The notes under the pieces: generated by a model
Seen by the model: only the letters and a program-made list of their open reading frames with translations
What the model was told of the DNA's origin: nothing
Databases searched by the model: none
Shown here: positions 8,938 to 14,207 of the stretch, one piece after another
Numbering within the stretch: the first letter of the stretch is position 1
Layout: every line of letters begins with the position of its first letter
Source of the DNA: Gemmatimonadota bacterium
GTDB lineage: Bacteria > Gemmatimonadota > Gemmatimonadetes > Gemmatimonadales > Gemmatimonadaceae
Direction of reading: 5' to 3'
Assembly: GCA_003131365.1 (NCBI GenBank)
Contig: PKVB01000036.1
Span: forward strand, 24,587 to 38,793
DNA length: 14,207 nucleotides
Program-made: the position numbers and the translations under genes

Positions 8938-10395
8938 CTAGAACGCAACACGTAGACCTCCCGTGATCGTACGAGGACGCGGATAATGCAAGTAATCTAT
9001 ACCACGCGTTGCCAGACCGGCGCTGGTGAATACTTCCGGATCGTAGCCCGTGTAGCCCGTAAAGAGAAGAAGGTTGTCCCCCGAAAGATAAACGCGGGAA
9101 TTCCTGGCCGTTCCGGTGAATCTCGGTAGGTCAAACGTGTACCCGATAGTGACGTTCTGCAAACGGGTGAACGACCCATCTTCGATCCAGCGGGATGAGT
9201 AAATGGCCGGCTGATCTATGCCGATCGGATCAGTCAGGGCCGAGATCAGGAAATTCTTGTCCGTCAGTGCGTTGCCCTTTGTAGAATAGACGAGGGCGGT
9301 GTTGTTGAAGACCTTTTGGCCCGCTTCACGATTGATCAGGAAGCTGAGATCGAATTTGCCCATGGTGCCCGAACCGTGGAAACCAAGGGTGTAGTTCGGA
9401 TTGGCGTTCCCGAGGACGACGAAATCGTCGCCCTGAGGGTTGGTAGTGGTCCCGGTGAGTACCCGACTCGTAACCTTGCCAGTCGCGTCACGGGTGACCA
9501 CGTAATGGTTGAACAGCTGCTGCCCCGCCGCGTTGACGCTATTGAATTGAGGTCCGAAAAACGTTCCGAGCGGCTCGCCGGGAATGATTATCTCGGAGTT
9601 CTGGCCGGACTGTCCTTGTCCGCTCACCGTGCCCTCGGACAGGGACAAGTACGGGCCGAGGTCGACGACCTTGTTGCTGTTGTGAGCGAAGACGATTCCA
9701 GCCGTCCAGTTGTTGCTCGGACGGTTGAGAACCTGTCCATCGAGCGAGAACTCGATTCCCTTGTTCTGAATTCGTCCTACGTTCTCCAGACGTGTGCTGG
9801 CAACCGCCGGCTGCGGCACGTTTACCGTGAGAAGCAGGTCCTGAGTCTTCTTCACGTAGTACTCCAGGCTGCCCGTGAACCGGTTGTTGAGGAAGCCGTA
9901 GTCGAGCGCGATGTTGTTCTCAGCAGTCGACTCCCACTTGAGGTTCGGGTTCGGGTTCGAGACCGGCGAGAAACCGGTGACTGGGGTTTCTCCGAAGACA
10001 TAGCGCGAGCCCCCATCCGCAGACAACAGAATGAGCGACGCATAGGGAGGCGCGCCCGGATTCCCGACTCTGCCATATCCTGCCCGGAGACGAAGCTCCG
10101 AGAATGGTCCCGTGCGCATGAACGATTCCTGACTGAGGCGCCAGGATCCGGAGATTGCCGGGAACACAGCCCATTTATTTCCTATTCCGAAGGTCGACGA
10201 TCCATCTTTTCGGAGCACGCCCGTCAGGAAGTACTTGTCGTTGAGACTGGCGTTGGCCCTGCCGAAAAATGATACGAGACGGCTCTCCGAGTTGCTGGAG
10301 AAGGGCGGGACGAGCACCGCACCGCTACTCAGACTGTTGAAGCCCAGTGCATCGGTCAGGAAGCTCTGAGATTGAGCACCGAACTCGTTGAAGAT
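8938..10395 (-). CDS. SusC/RagA TonB-dependent transporter, C-terminal barrel part (in frame after the amber codon)
   Basis: This is the direct in-frame continuation of the 10396-12027 gene beyond TAG 10398-10396. It encodes most of the 22-stranded SusC barrel, with features such as LRAGYGRVG, LDYGFLNNRFTGSLEYYVK, NVGRIQNKGIEFSLDG and the terminal LHYPRPRTITGGLRVAF. That end is a normal SusC C-terminus finishing in Phe, as expected for BAM-dependent barrels. Joined with the first part it makes 1029 codons, a normal SusC length, and no other break is present. If the stop is real, the only early restart is GTG at 10317. That start would lack a signal peptide and plug, so a separate functional protein is unlikely. 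The stop codon lies 7 nt from the susD start. Confidence 0.85.
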   Translation of the reverse strand: MFNEFGAQSQSFLTDALGFNSLSSGAVLVPPFSSNSESRLVSFFGRANASLNDKYFLTGVLRKDGSSTFGIGNKWAVFPAISGSWRLSQESFMRTGPFSELRLRAGYGRVGNPGAPPYASLILLSADGGSRYVFGETPVTGFSPVSNPNPNLKWESTAENNIALDYGFLNNRFTGSLEYYVKKTQDLLLTVNVPQPAVASTRLENVGRIQNKGIEFSLDGQVLNRPSNNWTAGIVFAHNSNKVVDLGPYLSLSEGTVSGQGQSGQNSEIIIPGEPLGTFFGPQFNSVNAAGQQLFNHYVVTRDATGKVTSRVLTGTTTNPQGDDFVVLGNANPNYTLGFHGSGTMGKFDLSFLINREAGQKVFNNTALVYSTKGNALTDKNFLISALTDPIGIDQPAIYSSRWIEDGSFTRLQNVTIGYTFDLPRFTGTARNSRVYLSGDNLLLFTGYTGYDPEVFTSAGLATRGIDYLHYPRPRTITGGLRVAF

Positions 10396-10398
10396 CTA
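10396..10398 (-). other. In-frame TAG (amber) interrupting susC
   Basis: On the minus strand the codons read GAA GAC TAG ATC TTC AAC at codon 544. The frame is open for hundreds of codons on both sides and keeps SusC homology through the junction (GGYEYED, then IFNEFGAQSQSF). A single substitution from TAC, TTG, CAG, AAG or a similar codon would explain it. It may be a nonsense mutation or an assembly error. Confidence 0.9.
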
Positions 10399-12027
10399 GT
10401 CTTCGTACTCGTAGCCACCGACCAGCTCGAAATCACGGCCAGTGACGAACGTTGGATGGAAGGTGAGGAGAGTCTGGAGGGTCTTCGTGGTGTTGTCGCG
10501 GTTCGTCCGTTGGGCGAGCCCACCGAACTGCGCGCCAACCGGACTGGCGCCGGGCAAATAGTCGTTGCGGTCGCCTGCGACGCGGTCCGCGCCAATATTT
10601 ATCCGGGCAGTAAGACTCGACAAGATGTCGTAGTCTGCCGAGAGGTTGCCGAGGATCCGGTCATCGGTGCCCTTGGACTGGACCTGGTTCGCCAACGCCA
10701 CCGGATTGTCTAGCGCCTGCGTGCCGGGGCCGGTCTCGTAGTACCGGGTTCCCGACGCGTCAGTTAGCGTGATCGGGTGTGTCGGGTTGTAGTACACGGT
10801 GTTGATGAACACGCCGCCCTGGAACCCGCCGGTGTTCTCGTACGGCAGGAAATCGTTGATGACGTGAGAACCGGTCAGGTTGAGACCGAGGCGGAGGCGT
10901 CCATCGAGCGCTTGATGCGTTCCGTTCAGCCGCGCCTGATAGCGTCGGAACCCGTTGTTGATGACGATGCCCTGTTGATCGAGGTAGTTCACCGAGGCAC
11001 GGTATTGCGTGGCGGAGGATCCACCCGAGAAGGAAAGGTTCTGGTTGACCGTCGGAGCGCTGCGGGTGATAGCGTGCTCCCAATCGGTGTTCGCCGTATC
11101 TTCCGCCGCGAGACGCGAAGCTGGCATAGCACCAAGGGCGATCTCCGCCTTGATGAAGTCGCGGTACTGGTTGCCGTCGAGAAGGCCCAGATATTTTCTG
11201 GGCGATGCCATGCCGGCCTGGACCTCGTACTCCATGCTCGGGCCGCCGACGCCCTTCTTCGTCTCGATCAGAACCACGCCATTGGCTGCGCGGCTTCCGT
11301 AGATCGCCGTTGCGGCAGCGTCTTTCAGAATGGAGATCGACTGGATGTCTGAGGGGTTGAGCATATTCATCGGGTTGCGCGGTAGGGCTGGCGCTGCCTG
11401 TACGCCGACACCCGCATTTTCGGCGTCGACGTTATTGATCGGGATTCCGTCGATCACGTAGAGTGGCTCGTTGCTGGCACTGATCGAAGTGCCGCCACGA
11501 ATGAGAATCTGCGCGCCGGTGCCAGGGTCACCGCTGTTCTGGGTGATTTGCACACCAGCCGCCCGTCCCTCGATCATGTTGGTGACGTTGGGCTGGACGC
11601 CGACGGCGGCCTGCGTGGCGTCAATCGTCGAGACAGATCCGGTAACCGCGAGCCGGCGTTGCGTGCCATAGCCGGTCGTCACGACTTCCTCGAGGATCGC
11701 TACTCGCCGCTCGAGCGCGAACGAGACTGAGGCGGTTCCACCAGCGGGAACGGTGACGGTTGCTATCGGAGAGCTGAATCCGATTCGGCGTGCGCGTACG
11801 GAGTGAATCCCAGCGGGAACGCCGCCGATGACGAAGCTGCCGTCGGCCTGGGTGACGGCGCCGAGCCGGGTGCCTTGGACCACGACGCTCACGTCAGGAA
11901 GCGGCTGTTGCGTCAGACTATCGACGACGCGTCCAGCGATGTTGCCTGTGGGAATTTGCGCTCCAAGTCGGACGGTACAGAGCAGTCCAAATACGAGCGC
12001 GAGAGAGAGACGACGGACAACGGCCAT
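10396..12027 (-). CDS. SusC/RagA TonB-dependent transporter, N-terminal part up to the amber codon
   Basis: ATG 12027 is preferred over GTG 12042, because GGAGGA (12040-12035) lies 7 nt before it. The signal peptide is cleaved about after LGA at residue 23. A carboxypeptidase-regulatory-like domain follows at about 28-110 (IAGRVVDS, PLPDVSVVVQGT). Next come LEEVVTTGYGTQ and the plug, about 113-258 (LYVIDGIPINN from 189; LKDAAATAIYGSRAANG at 234-250), and then the first barrel strands. Full-length SusC is the outer-membrane channel that works with SusD and is energised by TonB-ExbBD. Here the frame stops at codon 544 with TAG, about halfway through the barrel. A product ending there could not form a channel. 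Downstream coding continues in the same frame (8938-10395), so this is either a recent pseudogene, a sequence error or readthrough. Confidence 0.92.
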   Translation of the reverse strand: MAVVRRLSLALVFGLLCTVRLGAQIPTGNIAGRVVDSLTQQPLPDVSVVVQGTRLGAVTQADGSFVIGGVPAGIHSVRARRIGFSSPIATVTVPAGGTASVSFALERRVAILEEVVTTGYGTQRRLAVTGSVSTIDATQAAVGVQPNVTNMIEGRAAGVQITQNSGDPGTGAQILIRGGTSISASNEPLYVIDGIPINNVDAENAGVGVQAAPALPRNPMNMLNPSDIQSISILKDAAATAIYGSRAANGVVLIETKKGVGGPSMEYEVQAGMASPRKYLGLLDGNQYRDFIKAEIALGAMPASRLAAEDTANTDWEHAITRSAPTVNQNLSFSGGSSATQYRASVNYLDQQGIVINNGFRRYQARLNGTHQALDGRLRLGLNLTGSHVINDFLPYENTGGFQGGVFINTVYYNPTHPITLTDASGTRYYETGPGTQALDNPVALANQVQSKGTDDRILGNLSADYDILSSLTARINIGADRVAGDRNDYLPGASPVGAQFGGLAQRTNRDNTTKTLQTLLTFHPTFVTGRDFELVGGYEYED

Positions 12028-12034
12028 ACGGAAG

Positions 12035-12040
12035 TCCTCC
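12035..12040 (-). promoter_or_regulatory. Ribosome binding site of susC
   Basis: On the minus strand GGAGGA lies 7 nt before ATG 12027. It decides the start against the GTG at 12042, which overlaps this site. Confidence 0.75.
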
Positions 12041-12060
12041 ACAGGGTGGTGAGTGGAACA

Positions 12061-12081
12061 CCTCTCCTTGCCAGGGAGAGG
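12061..12081 (-). promoter_or_regulatory. Hairpin in the susC 5' leader
   Basis: CCTCTCC and GGAGAGG form a perfect 7-bp stem around a 7-nt loop, 33 nt upstream of the susC ATG. It could influence leader stability or translation. No known riboswitch is recognised. Confidence 0.35.
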
Positions 12082-12148
12082 GATGTGCGCAGGTGATCGA
12101 GCTATCCCGTACCGGCCCGATCATTTGCCCAACATTCTAATTGCGTCG

Positions 12149-12180
12149 GCATTAATGCGGGTCCCGCCTCGAAATGTCAA
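12149..12180 (-). promoter_or_regulatory. Candidate sigma70-type promoter of susC with an overlapping palindrome
   Basis: On the minus strand a perfect TTGACA (12180-12175) is followed 18 nt later by ATTAAT (12156-12151). This predicts a leader of about 115 nt. The -10 region is embedded in the 10-bp palindrome GCATTAATGC (12149-12158), a possible operator. The call rests on consensus matching only. Confidence 0.4.
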
Positions 12181-12181
12181 G

Positions 12182-12364
12182 AACAATGTCGCGTCAGGTA
12201 TCGTCAGCCGGGCGCCAGGTGGGGCTTGGCGAGCCGACTCCAGATCGTCGGCCGGGCTGGGCGGAAAGCAAGAGAACGAGTTTCGTGAGCGGGCAAGGTT
12301 GGTAGCTCACAACTCGTTCCGTTGCTGTTCCAGAATTGTCAGCCTGGGACCCCGCAACCGATCA
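12182..12364. other. Remaining divergent intergenic sequence
   Basis: This is the rest of the 391-bp gap between susC (minus) and the AhpD-like gene (plus). I see no convincing ORF, tRNA or repeat in it. It probably holds upstream promoter and regulatory sequence. Confidence 0.5.
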
Positions 12365-12393
12365 TTGCGCCGCCCACGAGGCAATCATAGAAT
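12365..12393 (+). promoter_or_regulatory. Candidate promoter of the AhpD-like selenoprotein gene
   Basis: TTGCGC (12365-12370), a 17-nt spacer and TAGAAT (12388-12393) resemble a sigma70 promoter. Transcription would begin near 12400, leaving a leader of about 18 nt that would hold little besides the ribosome binding site. Confidence 0.4.
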
Positions 12394-12401
12394 GTGCCCC
12401 T

Positions 12402-12407
12402 AGGAGG
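12402..12407 (+). promoter_or_regulatory. Ribosome binding site of the AhpD-like selenoprotein gene
   Basis: AGGAGG lies 11 nt before ATG 12419. It is a full consensus site at slightly long spacing. It supports this ATG over the one at 12428, which would be 20 nt away. Confidence 0.75.
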
Positions 12408-12418
12408 AAACCAATAAC

Positions 12419-13120
12419 ATGAAGCCGATGTACCTCGACGCTGTCGAGAAGCACGAGGCAGTTGAGCCGCACGCGACCATGTTCAGTCAGATGCGCGCTG
12501 CCGGGATTCCGATCCCCCAAATCCTGCATCTGTTCGCGTTCAAGCCCGAGCGAACCCAGTACTTGGCGGTCTTCACTCAGGGAGTGATGCGCGGCCCGTC
12601 GCCGTTGCCGCCCTGGCAGCGCGAGCTCATCGCGGCCTTTACTTCGAAGCTCAATCAGTGCCTGTTCTGAATTGGCTCCCACGCCGCGGTCGCGGCGGAG
12701 TTGCACGGGGATCGCGCTCTGATACAGAGTGTCCTGAATGATCTCGACAGCGCGCCGATCGCCGACAAGGACCGGACGCTTTACGCCTTCATCAAGAAAA
12801 TGGTCCGTGACTCCACTTCCATTGGGCAGGAAGACGTGGATGTGGCGCGCAAGGCTGGTTGGTCCGATGAGGCGCTCTACGACGCGATAACGGTCTGCTC
12901 GCTCTTTCAGTTCTACAACAACTGGATCGATGCGACGGGAGTCGCGGACATGCCCGCGCTTGGCTACGAGATGTCCGGGCACCGACTGGCTACTCAGGGC
13001 TATGCATCCGAGCCCGCGCCGAAACGTCGCGCGGCAGTCAAGTCGTTGAAGAGCTCGTCTAAACCCAAGCGGAAGAAGGCGGCAACTCCGAAGAGATCGA
13101 GGCGATCGAAGAGATCTTAG
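12419..13120 (+). CDS. AhpD-like (carboxymuconolactone decarboxylase family) selenoprotein with CxxU active site
   Basis: I read this as one 233-residue protein with TGA 12668-12670 as selenocysteine 84. The first 83 codons and the codons after TGA are in the same frame and together make one AhpD-like, peroxidase-related domain. The active-site pattern is Glu69, Cys81-Leu-Phe-Sec84, His88. Its spacings are identical to those of the known AhpD residues Glu118, Cys130-x-x-Cys133, His137. The core continues with AGWSDEALYDAITVC and ends near residue 195. A tail of about 32 residues follows, half of them Lys or Arg, which is unusual for the family. Members reduce peroxides or act as thiol oxidoreductases, and Sec would raise reactivity; the actual substrate and electron donor are unknown. 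No AhpC neighbour is present. Read conventionally, the gene would be split into an 83-residue fragment and a fragment starting at TTG 12701. Confidence 0.88.
12668..12670 (+). other. UGA selenocysteine codon (Sec84)
   Basis: The TGA occupies the second position of the AhpD CxxC motif, with NQCLF before it and IGSHAAV after it. The flanking frame stays open and homologous. Decoding requires SelB, tRNA-Sec, SelA and SelD, none of which lie in this window. Confidence 0.85.
12676..12700 (+). promoter_or_regulatory. Predicted bacterial SECIS element
   Basis: CGCCGC (12682-12687) and GCGGCG (12692-12697) form a perfect 6-bp stem with a GGTC loop (12688-12691). CTC (12676-12678) can pair with GAG (12698-12700) to extend it across a 3-nt bulge. 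The loop begins 17 nt after the UGA and starts with G. This fits the usual bacterial SECIS spacing and resembles the GGUC of the E. coli fdhF element bound by SelB. Confidence 0.8.
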
Positions 13121-13249
13121 CCGGTACGGCGGACGGGATCCTCTTCGCCTTCCCTCTGGGCTCAGTGCGACGCCAATCATCGGTGTCGCGCCTCTTTGCA
13201 CCCGCTCGAGTTCGGTCGCAATCCGTCAACTCGCCCCCGCGCCCGAACT

Positions 13250-13272
13250 CTCCCGCGCACTTTGCGCGGGAG
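13250..13272 (+). terminator. 10-bp GC-rich hairpin, probable bidirectional transcription end
   Basis: CTCCCGCGCA and TGCGCGGGAG form a perfect 10-bp stem with a CTT loop, 130 nt after the Sec-protein stop. No T-run follows, so intrinsic termination is uncertain. The position between convergent genes fits a terminator. Confidence 0.45.
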
Positions 13273-13275
13273 CGC

Positions 13276-13292
13276 GCCGAGCGAAGCTCGGC
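13276..13292 (+). repeat. Second adjacent hairpin
   Basis: GCCGAGC-GAA-GCTCGGC is a perfect 7-bp stem with a GAA triloop, 3 nt after the previous hairpin. The pair looks like a dispersed intergenic palindromic element, which only the rest of the genome could confirm. Confidence 0.45.
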
Positions 13293-13571
13293 TGCCCCGT
13301 GTCTCCCGGGGGACGAAGCGCGCACTCATGTGGCGCGGAGCGCCGCTGCAGTTGCGGATCTATGCAGGGAGGCGAGGGTGTCCTCGCAGGCGACGACCCA
13401 CGAGCGACAATCGGTGTGCTTACGTCACCTCCGAGCGACGGGTGCTCAGCTCCGCACCGATTCGCTCGGGCCACTAACGAGCGAGAGCCCGGAGCCGGCG
13501 AGGGCACCCGCGCCGACCACATACAGAGATGCAAGCCGCAGCGACGCGCTCCAAGCGCCCGTGAAAGTGGA

Positions 13572-14207
13572 CTAGTTCCCCTTCAACCCACGCTCCTCGA
13601 GCAGTGCGTCAACATTCGGATCGCGCCCTCGAAAATTCCTGTACAACGTCGCCGCGTCTTCAGTGCCACCTCTCGACAAGACCATATCCCGGAACCGCGC
13701 GCCGTTTGCCCGCGTCAGTCCGCCGTGCTCCTTGAACCACGCGTACGCGTCGTCATCGAGCACCTCGCTCCAGGTGTACGCGTAGTAGCCGGCCGAGTAG
13801 CCCCCATCCCAGATGTGCGAGAAGTAGGTGCTGCGATAGCGCGGAGGAACTTCGGGCACCGCCACGTTGAATCGCTTGAGAGATGCGGCCTCGAATGAGT
13901 CGACATCGTTGGGCGCGGCGCCCGGCGGCAGCGTGTGCCACGCGAAATCCAGCAGCGAAGCTTCCAGGAGCTCGGTAAAGGCGAAGCCCTGATTGAAGGT
14001 GCCCGACTGCTTGATCTTGTCCACGAGCGCCTGCGGCATCGTCGCGCCGGTCTGATACTGTTTCGCGTAGTTGGCGAACACCGTCGGCTCGAGCGCCCAG
14101 TGCTCATTGAACTGCGACGGGAACTCGACGAAATCACGCGCGGTGGCGGTGCCAGACAGGCTCGGATACTGCTCGTCGGCGAAGAAGCCGTGCAGCGCAT
14201 GGCCGAA
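13572..14207 (-). CDS. dcp: M3 family zinc metallopeptidase, peptidyl-dipeptidase Dcp type (C-terminal third)
   Basis: The window edge cuts this gene inside its active site. The first visible residues are FGHALHGFFA, the end of the family's HEFGH zinc motif, so the second zinc His is present and the HE pair lies just outside. Twenty-four residues later comes DFVEFPSQFNEHW, whose Glu is the third zinc ligand, at the normal M3 spacing. The typical Dcp end follows: YFSHIWDGGYSAGYYAYTW, then WFKEHGGLTR and FRGRDPNVDALLEERGL. In total 211 residues are visible and the stop is TAG. Dcp removes C-terminal dipeptides from oligopeptides and serves peptide turnover. Oligopeptidase A is the near alternative, but the C-terminal motifs favour Dcp. 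Whether this copy is cytoplasmic or exported cannot be judged without the N-terminus. Confidence 0.93.
   Translation of the reverse strand, partial: FGHALHGFFADEQYPSLSGTATARDFVEFPSQFNEHWALEPTVFANYAKQYQTGATMPQALVDKIKQSGTFNQGFAFTELLEASLLDFAWHTLPPGAAPNDVDSFEAASLKRFNVAVPEVPPRYRSTYFSHIWDGGYSAGYYAYTWSEVLDDDAYAWFKEHGGLTRANGARFRDMVLSRGGTEDAATLYRNFRGRDPNVDALLEERGLKGN

Larger units (their letters stand above)
13121..13571. other. Hairpin-rich convergent intergenic region without a supported gene
   Basis: This 451-bp stretch separates the convergent Sec-protein and M3 peptidase genes. It carries at least four perfect short inverted repeats: 13250-13272, 13276-13292, GGCGC/GCGCC near 13332-13344, and GCGAGG/CCTCGC at 13372-13387. 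The open frames here are low-complexity and rich in Arg, Ala, Ser and Pro. They have no ribosome binding site or recognisable domain, so I call none of them. Confidence 0.55.

Noticed and set aside
10396..10398. UAG as a pyrrolysine codon or programmed readthrough site.
   Set aside because: The host type is not known to use pyrrolysine and no readthrough signal or strong downstream structure is visible. Mutation or error is simpler.
12419..12670. An 83-residue truncated AhpD fragment followed by a separate gene starting at TTG 12701.
   Set aside because: Both pieces share one frame, complete a single domain, and the TGA replaces a catalytic Cys with a SECIS-like hairpin after it.
12362..13201. 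A 279-codon minus-strand ORF opposite the AhpD-like gene.
   Set aside because: It is Arg-rich without recognisable motifs, and the plus strand has an RBS and clear family homology. It is a high-GC shadow.
13201..13225. A T-arm-like stretch (GAGTTCGGTCGCAATCC) that might belong to a tRNA such as selC.
   Set aside because: No acceptor stem, anticodon arm or CCA end can be built around it.
13165..13575. Open frames in the convergent spacer (plus 13165-13575, plus 13196-13477, minus 13226-13534).
   Set aside because: They have low-complexity Arg/Ala/Pro/Ser composition, no RBS and no domain, and they overlap hairpins.

Overview
The window most resembles a piece of a soil or sediment Gemmatimonadota-like chromosome, with Bacteroidota-like relatives as the alternative. 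The reasons are moderately high GC, a SusC/SusD outer-membrane pair, large FG-GAP/ASPIC lipoproteins and a Dcp-type M3 peptidase. The taxonomy is an inference from gene content only.

Layout, left to right. Positions 1-3232 (minus) hold a very large FG-GAP/ASPIC-UnbV surface lipoprotein that runs off the left edge. Positions 3298-3774 (plus) hold a small lipoprotein consisting of a lone TonB-receptor plug domain. It is divergent from the first gene by 65 bp, and its stop overlaps the end of the next gene. Positions 3768-7163 (minus) hold a second, paralogous FG-GAP/ASPIC lipoprotein. Positions 7311-8930 (minus) hold a SusD/RagB lipoprotein, and 8938-12027 (minus) a SusC/RagA TonB-dependent transporter. 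susC is broken by a single in-frame TAG at 10396-10398 with the frame intact on both sides. A 391-bp divergent region follows. Positions 12419-13120 (plus) hold an AhpD-like redox protein, then comes a hairpin-rich convergent intergenic region (13121-13571), and finally the C-terminal third of an M3 peptidase (13572-14207, minus).

The highlight is the AhpD-like gene. Read naively it is two ORFs separated by TGA at 12668-12670. That TGA sits exactly where the second cysteine of the AhpD CxxC active site belongs (Cys81-x-x-TGA84-x-x-x-His88). It is followed at the right distance by a strong hairpin with a GGUC apical loop, like the bacterial SECIS recognised by SelB. I therefore read it as one 233-residue selenoprotein with a CxxU centre and an unusual Lys/Arg-rich tail.

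The SusC-SusD-FG-GAP genes form a co-directional nutrient-uptake locus: an outer-membrane pore, its lid, and large surface lipoproteins of unknown ligand. No glycoside hydrolase or sulfatase is visible, so the substrate cannot be named. The Sec protein and the M3 peptidase are probably unrelated to that locus.
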